This document shows positions 1-7,224 of a DNA stretch of 17,644 nucleotides, one piece after another. A program made the translations under genes and the position numbers. Position 1 is the stretch's first letter. Each line of letters begins with the position of its first letter. This stretch comes from Synergistaceae bacterium (GTDB lineage Bacteria; Synergistota; Synergistia; Synergistales; Synergistaceae): the NCBI GenBank assembly GCA_031264605.1, contig JAISDQ010000016.1, positions 1-17,644 of the forward strand, in the 5' to 3' direction. The notes under the pieces are model-generated. The model was given only the letters and a program-made list of their open reading frames with translations, was not told where the DNA came from and did no database searches.

Positions 1-1
1 A

Positions 2-1288
2 GTCGAAATCATTTCCGTGCGAGAGACGTCCGAATACGCGGGCGAGGCGCTTTTCGCGGCGATCGCGGCCGAACGCTGCGGGATAAAGATTTCTCGCTCG
101 TCCGGCATGGACGACGCCCGGATAACGGCTTCGCTGGAAGCGTCCGTAGTTGTGGACGCCCTGCTGGGCGTCGGCGCTCGCGGCGAACCAAGAGGCGAGG
201 TGAAACGCCTGATCGAACTGTCAGCCGGACGCGCGCGCGCGGTTTCTTTGGACGTCCCCAGCGGCGTCGACACGGATACGGGAGAAACCGGCGCGGTTTC
301 GTTCCGCGCGGAGCTGACTATTTCTTTTCTCGCCCTGAAACCCGCCCACGCCATAGCGCCGGGGGCTTTGGCGTGCGGAGAGACCGTGACGGCCGGTATC
401 GGCGTAAAGCCGGCGCTCGCGCTCAACGCGGAACCGGAGCTGATAGGGTACGACTCCTCCGACATTCCGGCCATGTTCCCACGGCGCGGCTTGGATATTC
501 ATAAGGGTTCCCGGGGCTCGCTTCTCGTAGTGGGCGGCTCGTCGAATTTCAGGGGCGCGCCCGTGCTGTCGTCCCTCACGGCGTTGAAGGCCGGGTGCGG
601 GCTGGTCGCCCTCGCGGCGCCCGAGAGCGTGATTGCCTCGGCGGCTTCGCTGATACCGGAGGCCATTTTCATCCCTCTCCCGGAGGAGGACGGGCACGTT
701 CGTTTCGCCGGTTTCGAGGAAGCCCTGTTCCCCTTCGCGGACAAATTCGACGCGCTTGTCCTCGGGCCGGGACTCGGGCTGAGCGATGACGCGCTGAGGG
801 CCTCGCGTTTTCTGTACGGCGCGTGGAGCAAACCCATGCTCATCGACGCGGACGCGCTCAAAGCCGGTTACGGAACCCGGAGGGCGGACGCGGTGGCCAC
901 GCCGCACGCGGGAGAGGCGTCATTTATTCTGGGCGCGTCCCCCGCCGAAGTGGAAAGGCAAAGGCTGCGTTCGTGCCGGAAACTCGCCGGGAAATTCGGC
1001 GTCGCGCTTCTGAAGGGCCCCCGCACGCTCATCTCGGATGGTTCTAAGACGAGGGTCGTTCTGGAAGGCGGCAATGAGCTGGCCGTGCCGGGCTCAGGCG
1101 ACGTGCTGTCCGGAACGGTCGGCGCTTTTCTCGCGGCGGGATTGGAACCGTTCGACGCCGCCACTTTGGGCGCCGTCGTTCACGGGGCGGCGGGAAGACG
1201 CCTGGCCGCGTCAGGAGGCGCAAACGGCGCTTTGGCGCGCGATATAGCGGGAGAGATAAGGGAAGTTGTACTATTTAAAGAGGCGTAA
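2..1288 (+). CDS. nnr: Bifunctional NAD(P)H-hydrate epimerase / ADP-dependent NAD(P)H-hydrate dehydratase, 5' end cut by window
   Basis: Repairs NAD(P)H damaged by hydration: the N-terminal domain interconverts R and S NAD(P)HX, and the C-terminal ribokinase-like domain dehydrates the S form using ADP. The reading frame is open to the left edge, so the beginning, including the usual NGGDG motif of the epimerase, lies outside the window. Visible epimerase signatures are VVDALLGVG and SLDVPSGVDTDTGE. The dehydratase half shows GSRGSLLVVGGS, LGPGLG, LIDADALK, ATPHAGE, LLKGP and PGSGDVLSG, where the GxGD aspartate is the expected catalytic residue. The family more often has GTGD, so GSGD is a mild variant. 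It heads an operon with tsaE and tsaB, an arrangement seen in many bacteria. An in-frame GTG at 17 is internal to the epimerase domain and is not the real start. Confidence 0.95.
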   Translation, partial: VEIISVRETSEYAGEALFAAIAAERCGIKISRSSGMDDARITASLEASVVVDALLGVGARGEPRGEVKRLIELSAGRARAVSLDVPSGVDTDTGETGAVSFRAELTISFLALKPAHAIAPGALACGETVTAGIGVKPALALNAEPELIGYDSSDIPAMFPRRGLDIHKGSRGSLLVVGGSSNFRGAPVLSSLTALKAGCGLVALAAPESVIASAASLIPEAIFIPLPEEDGHVRFAGFEEALFPFADKFDALVLGPGLGLSDDALRASRFLYGAWSKPMLIDADALKAGYGTRRADAVATPHAGEASFILGASPAEVERQRLRSCRKLAGKFGVALLKGPRTLISDGSKTRVVLEGGNELAVPGSGDVLSGTVGAFLAAGLEPFDAATLGAVVHGAAGRRLAASGGANGALARDIAGEIREVVLFKEA

Positions 1289-1346
1289 AACAGAAACGGA
1301 CCGCGCGGCGGCACGACCCTCCAGAAAACTGTTCAAGGGGCCTGTG

Positions 1347-1508
1347 ATGACGTTTCTCAGCCTAGCCCTGGCCGGAGCGTTCATAGCCGTTTCCAAATCG
1401 AGAAATCCGGGAATGAACTTAAAACCGATTTTGACCATGTTCGGGGCCGTGGCGCTGGGGTGCGTGGTGATGGCTCTCGTCTCCCGAAGGAAAAAAGACG
1501 ATGGCTGA
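1347..1508 (+). CDS. Small hydrophobic membrane protein, 53 aa, function unknown
   Basis: I do not recognise this protein. Translation gives a hydrophobic N-terminal stretch (about residues 2-16), a short polar loop containing KSRNPGMN, a second hydrophobic stretch (about 28-46) and a basic, acidic-ended tail RRKKDDG. This fits a two-span inner-membrane protein with the charged tail in the cytoplasm. The start is chosen as the ATG at 1347 because AAGGGG lies six bases before it. The frame stays open further upstream to a TTG at 1266, inside nnr, but that extension is polar, rich in Arg and lacks a ribosome site. Its last codons overlap the tsaE start at 1501 by eight bases, which argues that it is translated and coupled to tsaE. 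No function is assigned. Confidence 0.6.
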   Translation: MTFLSLALAGAFIAVSKSRNPGMNLKPILTMFGAVALGCVVMALVSRRKKDDG

Positions 1509-2055
1509 GAGCGCCGTCAAGGACGATTTGACCTGCGGATTTCCGGATATCTCGGTAGATGCCGAGGATGAGACGGAAATAATCGGCGGCATTCTGGCGG
1601 CTGAGATATACGGAGGGCTCGCCGTCGTATTGACCGGCCCGCTCGGTTCGGGCAAGACGGCGCTCGTCAGGGCCGTGGCCGGCGCGCTGGGAATCAAGTC
1701 CGTCAAAAGCCCCACGTTCACGACCGAGACAGTTCACCGCACTTCCGCTCTGGGATTCGACCTCGTCCACGCCGACCTTTACAGGCTTGATTCGCGCCAA
1801 ATCGGTCTCGATACGGAACTCCAGTTCGAGGAATACCTGTCGGAGCGCCGCGCCGTTTTGTTCGTCGAATGGGGAGAGAGATGGAACGCGCCGAGAACGG
1901 ACTGCTGGAGGGTGGATATTTACTTGCACGGCCAACCGAACCCGGATGCCCGGCGTTTCGGGTTCAGGGCTTTCGGCGAGGAGGCGGCGCGGCGTCTCGC
2001 GAGCGCTTACGGCAGGATGATCGACGCCTTCGCGGAATCGAGACGGCGTTGTTGA
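1501..2055 (+). CDS. tsaE: tRNA threonylcarbamoyladenosine biosynthesis ATPase TsaE
   Basis: TsaE is the small P-loop ATPase that works with TsaB and TsaD to install t6A at position 37 of ANN-decoding tRNAs in the cytoplasm. The 184-residue product carries a Walker A motif GPLGSGKT (residues 46-53), the family signature SPTFT (70-74), HADLYRL (90-96) and a Walker B-like strand ending FVEWGE (121-126). The C-terminal region beyond residue 150 is somewhat longer than in compact family members. GAAGGA at 1486-1491 lies nine bases before the ATG. The gene overlaps the 53-residue ORF at its start and tsaB at its end (TTGA overlap), so translation of the three is probably coupled. Confidence 0.95.
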   Translation: MAESAVKDDLTCGFPDISVDAEDETEIIGGILAAEIYGGLAVVLTGPLGSGKTALVRAVAGALGIKSVKSPTFTTETVHRTSALGFDLVHADLYRLDSRQIGLDTELQFEEYLSERRAVLFVEWGERWNAPRTDCWRVDIYLHGQPNPDARRFGFRAFGEEAARRLASAYGRMIDAFAESRRRC

Positions 2056-2708
2056 CGCTTGCCGTCGACTGCGCGCTGAGGCGCGTCGCCCTGGGCTTGT
2101 CCGACGGGGAGAAAATTCTCGGGGAGCTGTCCTGCGACGCCGGAACGAGACAGGCGGAGCTTCTGCCTTCGGCCTCGGCGAATTTTCTGTCGCTGTTCGG
2201 GCATACCGTGAGGGACGTCGGGCTGATTGCCGTCACGGAAGGGCCGGGATACTTCACTGGCATCCGCGTTGGGATGTCATACGCCGCGGCTCTCGCCGAA
2301 AGCGTGGGGGCGCTTGTCGTCGCTGTGCCCACGCTGCTCGCCATGGCATATCCCCTGCTCGGCGTGTTCGAGTCCGCCGGTTTGCCGATGACGGTCGCGC
2401 CCATTGTCCCGGCTGGAAGAGAATCGGTTTACGCCGCCGTTTACGGTCGCGCGGGCGGCAAAATAACGGCTTCATTGGAATCGTCTTACATCAGGACTTC
2501 CGATTTTATGAACGTCATAAGCGCTTTTGACGCCGAGCGCCGGCCTGTTCTGACCGGCGTCGCGATCCCGGAGGAACTGAAATCGTGCGGCCGCGGGACG
2601 ATAACGCCGCCCCCCTCGATGCCGTCCGGCATATTGGAGGCGGCGCGTTCGCTCGTCCCCGCCGACCCCGCGGAAATTCGCGCGGTTTATCTCAGAGAAC
2701 CCGGCTAG
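2052..2708 (+). CDS. tsaB: tRNA threonylcarbamoyladenosine biosynthesis protein TsaB
   Basis: TsaB is the catalytically inactive ASKHA-fold partner that heterodimerises with TsaD in t6A synthesis. The start used here is the TTG at 2052, whose last two bases begin the TGA stop of tsaE. It gives 218 residues beginning MTLAVDC, the usual first strand of the fold; the preceding TTG at 2049 is an equally possible start. The diagnostic segment EGPGYFTGIRVG occupies residues 63-74, where most relatives read GPGSFTGLRIG. The frame is open upstream to 1869, inside tsaE, but that extension has no family similarity and was rejected. No strong ribosome site is visible, consistent with re-initiation after tsaE. 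The tsaD and rimI genes that often follow are not in the window. Confidence 0.93.
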   Translation: MTLAVDCALRRVALGLSDGEKILGELSCDAGTRQAELLPSASANFLSLFGHTVRDVGLIAVTEGPGYFTGIRVGMSYAAALAESVGALVVAVPTLLAMAYPLLGVFESAGLPMTVAPIVPAGRESVYAAVYGRAGGKITASLESSYIRTSDFMNVISAFDAERRPVLTGVAIPEELKSCGRGTITPPPSMPSGILEAARSLVPADPAEIRAVYLREPG

Positions 2709-2918
2709 ATTGAGGAAAACGCCGCTTTGCCGCGGCATATGGTTTGAGAATTTGAGAGTGCTATCTTTTTATCCGTAACTTTCACGATTTAGGTCTATAT
2801 ATCGACAAAATATTTTTAATCACTCAGGGTCTAATTCCCCGCCCCTTGGGGCGTTTCATGTCCTTGCCCTTGCCCCTTAATACCCCGCCGCTTGCGGCGG
2901 GGAAATTTATTAAGGCTG
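2709..2918. other. Intergenic region between convergent tsaB and ansA
   Basis: No gene is visible. The left half (about 2745-2822) is AT-rich and featureless. The right half contains the two GC-rich hairpins annotated separately. Confidence 0.6.
2834..2908 (-). repeat. Pair of GC-rich hairpins, REP/BIME-like
   Basis: Two stem-loops lie about 30 bases apart in the tail between two converging genes. The first has arms CGCCCC (2840-2845) and GGGGCG (2848-2853) with a TT loop. The second has nine-base perfect arms CCCCGCCGC (2883-2891) and GCGGCGGGG (2894-2902) with a TT loop. Both are flanked by short AT-rich boxes (AATTCCCC on one side, GGGGAAAT on the other). This layout is typical of REP sequences in paired form. 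Neither hairpin is followed by a proper T-tract, so a plain terminator is less likely, although the second could slow polymerase leaving ansA. The REP assignment is inference from shape. Confidence 0.5.
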
Positions 2919-3929
2919 TTACCGAGTTTTCGGGGATGCGGGACGCAGTGTGATTTCTCCCGCGTAATCGGTGCGGAATATCTCGGCGACTTCCTCGAAG
3001 CGGGAGGTTTTCGCGAGCGCCCACATCAGTTTGGCGACCGCGGCTTCGGCGGTCATGTCTCCGGCGGATATCGTGCAGTCGCGTATCGCGGCGCCGGTTT
3101 CGTAGAGGCTGAGGTCCGTTTCGCCGTAAAGACACTGGCTCCTGACCGCTATTATCATCCCCCGGGCCGCGGCGGCCTGCACGGCCGAAGCGAGACCGCG
3201 GCGGACGGAATGGACTCCTCCCGCGCCGAAAGCCTCCATCACCGCGCCTCTGTAACCAAGCCCTGTTAGAGCGTTAAAAATATACGGATTTGTCCCTGGA
3301 GCGAGTTTTAGGAGAAACACGCCGGGGCAGACGCCGTTTTCCAAAACCTGTCTTTCGGACGGCGCGGGATTTTCCGTCAGAATATCGAGGCCCGATGCCG
3401 TGAATACGGCGCGCGGAGGCGCGCCGACGCTTTCGAACGCGTCCATTCCAAACGCGCTGGTTTTCACGGCTCTCGTCCCGTTTATCACACGGCGGCCGAA
3501 CGATATAGTGACGCCTCTTATTCCGTTCGCAATCGCGGCGACAGCCAATTCCAGGTTCGAGACCGCGTCGCTTCCGGGAAAGCCGAACGGGATCTGGGAA
3601 CCGGTCAGAGTGACCGGTTTGTCTATGCCGCGCAGCATAAAAGCGAGGGCGGAAGCCGTATACGCCATGGTATCGGTCCCGTGCATCACTATCACCCCGT
3701 CGCAATCCCGCGGCGACGAAAATACCGCGCCCGCTATCTCGCTCCAGTCCTCGGGCTCTATGTTGGAACTGTCGAGGTTCATCGGCTCGGAGTGGGAGAA
3801 CGTATGCCCGGGAAAAACAGAGGACATGAAATCCACGATGCCGCGCGACGACGAGCTCGACGGCGAAAGGCCGTTCGGGCCGCGTTCCGACGCGATGGTG
3901 CCGCCGGTCGAGACGACGTGGATTTTCAT
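2919..3929 (-). CDS. ansA: Type I (cytoplasmic) L-asparaginase
   Basis: Hydrolyses L-asparagine to aspartate and ammonia. The 336-residue product has the first catalytic motif STGGTIAS (nucleophile Thr11), the second motif HGTDTMAYTAS (residues 83-93, with Thr85 and Asp86) and the lysine segment KTSAFGMDAFES starting at Lys156. There is no signal peptide, and the length fits the cytoplasmic type I enzymes. A serine run is present at residues 24-28, just after the first motif. The start is the ATG at 3929, which overlaps the stop of the upstream HdeD-like gene as ATGA. A longer frame to 4325 would run antiparallel in sense through that gene and has no family similarity. It is the last gene of a four-gene operon, and the hairpins at 2883-2902 lie just downstream. 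Confidence 0.94.
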   Translation of the reverse strand: MKIHVVSTGGTIASERGPNGLSPSSSSSRGIVDFMSSVFPGHTFSHSEPMNLDSSNIEPEDWSEIAGAVFSSPRDCDGVIVMHGTDTMAYTASALAFMLRGIDKPVTLTGSQIPFGFPGSDAVSNLELAVAAIANGIRGVTISFGRRVINGTRAVKTSAFGMDAFESVGAPPRAVFTASGLDILTENPAPSERQVLENGVCPGVFLLKLAPGTNPYIFNALTGLGYRGAVMEAFGAGGVHSVRRGLASAVQAAAARGMIIAVRSQCLYGETDLSLYETGAAIRDCTISAGDMTAEAAVAKLMWALAKTSRFEEVAEIFRTDYAGEITLRPASPKTR

Positions 3930-4471
3930 TTTCCGAAGAGCTTCCGCCCTTCGTTCAATATAAAAAGACCCGTCATGATGAGCGCGTTCCAGGAGAGAAG
4001 GGGGAGCGAGTCGGAAGAGTTCGCCATAACGGCGGCGGCCGCCAAGGCGGCGTAGCCGCAGACCGTCAGGGTTATCCACCAGCAGGATATTCCGGCCCTG
4101 TAGTTGAGATACGCCGCGTAAAGGCGCGCGCAGCCGAGGAACACTATCCAAAGGCCGACTAGGATGGGCAGCTTGAAAAGAAAAAGTCCGACGCGCGTGA
4201 GAAAGAGCAAGCCAAAAACCGCGTCGACGGCCGCCAGGACAAAAAACCACGCGACCCTCACCGGAGCCTTGCGAAGCGAGAAGTACGCCACGAAATAATT
4301 CAACCCCGACACGATAAGCCCCCAACCCATCACGAAGGGCGGCGAAATCGCCGGGAACACTGAGTTGAAAGCTCCCAAAACGCCCATTATGACGATTATC
4401 GCGCCAGACGTAAACAAGGTCCAGCGAACCGTTCTCTTAAAACCTTTCAAAAACGCGGCGTCGGCTGTCAT
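3926..4471 (-). CDS. HdeD/DUF308-like six-helix membrane protein
   Basis: The 181-residue product is almost entirely hydrophobic, with about six membrane spans separated by short basic loops such as LRKAPVRVAW. That is the architecture of the HdeD/DUF308 family, represented by the acid-resistance membrane protein HdeD of E. coli. The family's biochemical role is poorly defined, and nothing here says more. The start ATG at 4471 overlaps the stop of the 73-residue gene, and the stop overlaps the ansA start, both as ATGA. Co-expression with an ammonia-releasing asparaginase would fit an acid-stress role, but that is only inference. Confidence 0.7.
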   Translation of the reverse strand: MTADAAFLKGFKRTVRWTLFTSGAIIVIMGVLGAFNSVFPAISPPFVMGWGLIVSGLNYFVAYFSLRKAPVRVAWFFVLAAVDAVFGLLFLTRVGLFLFKLPILVGLWIVFLGCARLYAAYLNYRAGISCWWITLTVCGYAALAAAAVMANSSDSLPLLSWNALIMTGLFILNEGRKLFGK

Positions 4472-4689
4472 TGCCCCCTGGAACCGCGCGCGGCGGCCCT
4501 TTCGACTATCATCCTGATGAGGACGTTGTCCCTCCAGGATGTGTTTGGCGTAAGCGTGCTGTTTACCACCACCGCCGTCACGATTATGAAGACGATGATG
4601 AGCGTCGCCAAAAGCAATTGGTACGCTTTGTTCTGTTTGACATAAAGCGAATTGCGCCGCCTGGGCATTCTCTCAAAATCGCGCATCAT
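4468..4689 (-). CDS. Single-span small membrane protein, 73 aa, function unknown
   Basis: I do not recognise this protein. It has a basic N-terminus (residues 1-25, with RMPRRRNS), one long hydrophobic segment rich in Ile and Val (about 26-43), then a polar region NSTLTPNTSWRDN and a basic C-terminus. This suggests a type II single-pass membrane protein with its C-terminus outside the cytoplasm. The start is the first of two adjacent ATGs, at 4689, because AAGGAG (4698-4703) sits eight bases before it. The frame is open further upstream to 4893, but that extension runs through ybaK and is not credible. The stop overlaps the start of the HdeD-like gene as ATGA, and the gene begins 23 bases after ybaK, so it sits firmly inside the operon. 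Confidence 0.7.
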   Translation of the reverse strand: MMRDFERMPRRRNSLYVKQNKAYQLLLATLIIVFIIVTAVVVNSTLTPNTSWRDNVLIRMIVERAAARGSRGQ

Positions 4690-4712
4690 GTCATCATCTC
4701 CTTCCCGATTCG

Positions 4713-5213
4713 TCAGGTATCGCGCCCCTGGGCGATTTTCCCCGGCGTCGCGTTCGTCGCCCTCGCCAAATCCCGCGGCGATATCGAAAACAGCAATCCG
4801 CGGGAACCCGCGTTGATAAATATTTTTTCGTGGTTCATCGCGTCCGCGCAAATATATACCGGGAAATGTTTTTTTCCGCCTATGGGCGAACATCCGCCCC
4901 TGACATACCCGGTCAATGCCGTGAGTTCCTTGAGGTTCACCATCTCCACTCTTTTATTGCCCGAGATTTCAGCAAGCGCTTTGAGGTCGATTTCACACCC
5001 CGCCGGCAGACACGCCTCAAGCGTTCCGGTCTTGTCCCCGCGCAATACGAGCGTCTTGTAAACCACTTCATACGGCATCCCGATATCCCGAGCCGCCTTC
5101 TCCGCCGACAGGTCGCGCGCGTCTACTTCGATACCCACCAATTCGTACGCGATGCCCATTTCGTCCAGTATTCTGGCGGCGTTGGTTTTTTTCAAACCTT
5201 TGGATAAACTCAC
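4713..5213 (-). CDS. ybaK: YbaK/EbsC-type Cys-tRNA(Pro)/aminoacyl-tRNA deacylase
   Basis: Members of this family clear mischarged tRNAs, typically Cys-tRNA(Pro) or Ala-tRNA(Pro), as free-standing editing proteins. The 166-residue product shows the family core: YKTLVLRGD, containing Lys53 as the expected functional lysine, the segment AGCEIDLKALAEISG, and the conserved loop GYVRGGCSPIG (residues 102-112) followed by KKHFPVYI. Length is typical. The start is a GTG at 5213, preceded by GGAGG about ten bases upstream. It is the first gene of the operon that continues with the 73-residue protein, the HdeD-like protein and ansA. Exact substrate specificity within the family cannot be read from the sequence. 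Confidence 0.9.
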   Translation of the reverse strand: MSLSKGLKKTNAARILDEMGIAYELVGIEVDARDLSAEKAARDIGMPYEVVYKTLVLRGDKTGTLEACLPAGCEIDLKALAEISGNKRVEMVNLKELTALTGYVRGGCSPIGGKKHFPVYICADAMNHEKIFINAGSRGLLFSISPRDLARATNATPGKIAQGRDT

Positions 5214-5536
5214 CCTGACGCACCCTCCGCCTCAAAGGAAGGAGTATTTGAATCAGTGTGCGCCTTTTCCGTTAAAATGTCAATTGCTATCGCGGCCGCG
5301 GGTCAAATCAGCGCCATCGCGCCTTCATCGCCGACCAGGGCGACGATGTGCCCGTTGCGCCCGAGGCCCGGCATAGTCGGCTGCCCGGTAAACTCTCATG
5401 ACGGCGTGTTTTGACTTTCCGCCTCCTTTATATAACTTGGGGAATATAGTCTTAAATATTCAGCATGAGAGCAATGCGAATTTCAAGTATTCGGAAATAA
5501 GCAATAAAGCTTGTAAATAAAGCTAGCTTCGCGCGG
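5214..5536. other. Intergenic region upstream of ybaK, with a coding-like GC-rich patch
   Basis: The half next to ybaK (about 5290-5400) is GC-rich and contains a short minus-strand frame, ATG at 5374 to TGA at 5303, that reads MPGLGRNGHIVALVGDEGA and ends MALI. A different minus-strand ATG at 5399 opens a 24-codon frame overlapping it. A strong AGGAGG lies further upstream, near 5420. The half next to the kinase-like gene (5430-5525) is AT-rich and could hold the ybaK promoter, but I see no convincing pair of boxes. Confidence 0.4.
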
Positions 5537-6604
5537 TCATTGATAGGTCTTGGCGTCCTCCGTCCCAGTCATGACGCGCATCACTCCCTCCACCAAGGCG
5601 GAAATATCGTCGCGTCCCGGATGGAGCGCCGTGGGCGCAATCCACTTTATTCTTTCCGTAAGCAGCCCCGTGAAGTATTCGTTGGATGCCATCTGGCCGG
5701 CCAAAATTATCCTGTCGACGTGTCCGTCGAGAATGCCGGCCATAGAACCGATTTGTTTTATCAACTGATATACGAAGGTGTCGAATACGGACTGGAATTT
5801 TCTGTCCCCCGACCTTGCCTTGCGCACTATTTCGTCGAAGTCGTCGGTGCCTAAATGCCCCACGAAACCTCCTGCGCCGGTGACTCGAATTCTCAGTTCC
5901 TCCAGGGTATATTTTCCGGAAAAACAGAGTTCTATCAACTGAAGAGGCGGCAGATTGCCGGACTGTCTCGGCGACATCGGGCCGGAACCGCTCTGAATGT
6001 CGTTGACCTCTATCACCCTGCCGCGCGCGTGTGCCGCTACGGAAATGGTGGTGTCGAGGTTGCACACGATAAAATTGCATTCGCGGAGGGGTTTGCCGAT
6101 GTTGACCGCCTCACGGGAGGCTACCGAGTTGTGGTTCAGCGTGTGGAAAATGGATTTTCTGCGTATTTCGGGCAAGCCGGTCATGTGAGCCGTGCCGGTC
6201 ATCTCGTCGACTACCGGAGGGTCGACTATATACGCGTATCGGGCCATCGCTATGTTCGCCAGCCTCAGCGCCATGGGCGCGCCCAGGTTCATGGGGCTTT
6301 CCCCGTACGTGCACGAAAGAAGGTCGTCGACCATCGCGACGTTTATCTGGTACACTCCGCTTTCGAGAGGGTGCAGCATGCCGCCGACCGCCACAAAAAC
6401 GCTTATATTGCCGATAAGTTCCCCTTTGGAAGCCAACAGGTCTTTGACCCTTTCGGCGCGGAATTCCTCCTGCGCCGTCATCCCCGGAAAAACCTCGAGT
6501 TCCATGGAGGTGTACCGCTGATTTTCGCTCCACAGCATGTCGTAGTTATCAAAAAGCGCCACTTTCGTATAATCATAATGCGGACTCAGCGCGAGTATCA
6601 GCAT
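5537..6604 (-). CDS. Butyrate-kinase-family protein with degenerate active-site motifs
   Basis: The length (355 aa) and long conserved stretches place this protein in the butyrate kinase (Buk) branch of the acetokinase/ASKHA superfamily. Kept segments include IVDPPVVDEM (residues 126-135), GLPEIRRKSIFHTLNH (143-158), LIELCFSGKYTLEEL (223-237) and the end EDAKTYQ. The motifs that bind phosphate and nucleotide are changed. The first is SPHYDYTK (7-14), where Buk has NPGSTSTK. The second is NLDTT (182-186), where Buk has HMGGG. The adenosine loop is LAGQMA (301-306), where Buk has LTGGIA. VAVGG replaces VGRGG near 71-75, and SPRQSG replaces SPERSG at 211-216. The frame is intact with normal codon use, so it is not a decayed gene. 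The start at 6604 is preceded by AGAGGTGG. Butyrate formation is unlikely; a regulatory or scaffold role is inference. Confidence 0.8.
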   Translation of the reverse strand: MLILALSPHYDYTKVALFDNYDMLWSENQRYTSMELEVFPGMTAQEEFRAERVKDLLASKGELIGNISVFVAVGGMLHPLESGVYQINVAMVDDLLSCTYGESPMNLGAPMALRLANIAMARYAYIVDPPVVDEMTGTAHMTGLPEIRRKSIFHTLNHNSVASREAVNIGKPLRECNFIVCNLDTTISVAAHARGRVIEVNDIQSGSGPMSPRQSGNLPPLQLIELCFSGKYTLEELRIRVTGAGGFVGHLGTDDFDEIVRKARSGDRKFQSVFDTFVYQLIKQIGSMAGILDGHVDRIILAGQMASNEYFTGLLTERIKWIAPTALHPGRDDISALVEGVMRVMTGTEDAKTYQ

Positions 6605-6652
6605 CTCGACCACCTCTTGTGCGTGAATGAAATTCCTCCGCCGTGCGGATAA

Positions 6653-6689
6653 ATCATAACATGAAACCGCTTCGGAAGGTAAATCCGAA
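6653..6689 (-). promoter_or_regulatory. Candidate promoter and inverted repeat upstream of the butyrate-kinase-like gene
   Basis: On the minus strand a TATGAT box (6653-6658) lies about 50 bases before the start codon. The best upstream box is TTACCT at 18 bases, which is weak. Covering that region is a six-base inverted repeat, TTCGGA (6671-6676) and TCCGAA (6684-6689), spaced by seven bases, which could be an operator. Weak evidence overall. Confidence 0.3.
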
Positions 6690-6766
6690 TTTTTCCCCCA
6701 CATGCGGGCGAGGCTTTACGCTCCGCGTCAAATTTCGCCCAAAAGCTCAGGAAAGATTTTTGACAT

Positions 6767-6810
6767 AAAAGTGCGAAAAGCGACTCTTCCGTAGGAAGGC
6801 CGCTTTTCGC
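6767..6810 (-). terminator. Intrinsic terminator after the HU gene
   Basis: A long hairpin starts 19 bases past the HU stop. The outer arms GCGAAAAGCG (6773-6782) and CGCTTTTCGC (6801-6810) pair perfectly, the inner arms CTTCC (6786-6790) and GGAAG (6794-6798) pair, and the loop is GTA. On the minus strand it is followed by ACTTTTATG, a short T-tract. Confidence 0.8.
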
Positions 6811-6829
6811 GAAAAAACCCCTGAAAAAG

Positions 6830-7126
6830 TTATTTCTTTTTGCCGTTTACGTTGACGGCGTCCTTTAAAGCTTTTCCGGCGCGGAACACAGGAACTTTTT
6901 TCGCCGGAATGTTGATTACTTTCGACGGATCCTGGGGATTGCGCCCTTTACGGGCCGCGCGATGCTGCACTTCAAACGTGCCGAAACCTACCGCCTGAAT
7001 CTTCTCGCCCTTCGCGAGAGAGCCCTGAACCGCGTGAAAAACCGCGTCCACCACTTCCGCCGCCTTTTTCTTCGTCAAACCCTCTACCGCAGCGGCCACT
7101 TCATTTGCCAACTCCGCTTTCGTCAC
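6830..7126 (-). CDS. hup: HU-family DNA-binding protein
   Basis: HU is a small dimeric nucleoid protein that bends DNA. The product reads MTKAELANEVA from the GTG at 7126 and contains the family signature GFGTFEVQHRAARKGRNP, the beta-arm region with the IPAKKVPVFRAGK end, and a basic tail NGKKK. Two GTG starts are possible. The GTG at 7132 lies four bases after GGAGG. The GTG at 7126 lies ten bases after it and gives the MTKAEL beginning usual for HU, so 7126 is preferred. The gene has its own promoter (7225-7253) and terminator (6773-6810), so it is likely monocistronic, with a 5' leader of roughly 90 bases. Confidence 0.95.
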   Translation of the reverse strand: MTKAELANEVAAAVEGLTKKKAAEVVDAVFHAVQGSLAKGEKIQAVGFGTFEVQHRAARKGRNPQDPSKVINIPAKKVPVFRAGKALKDAVNVNGKKK

Positions 7127-7224
7127 TCCCACTTCACCTCCATATACATTTTGGGCATCATATTATGAAAGCCCTGAAACCGCTTATACACTTGTTTTTT
7201 CGAGTATCCCGAAACAACACGGCT

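Noticed and set aside
221..907. 228-codon minus-strand frame, Arg-rich
   Set aside because: It is antisense to nnr, with the composition of a shadow frame and no ribosome site or family match.
3930..4325. N-terminal extension of asparaginase to a 468-residue protein
   Set aside because: The extension overlaps the HdeD-like gene in another frame, and the family start is MKIHVVSTGGT at 3929.
5855..6652. 265-codon plus-strand frame
   Set aside because: It is antisense to the butyrate-kinase-like gene, with no recognisable motif.
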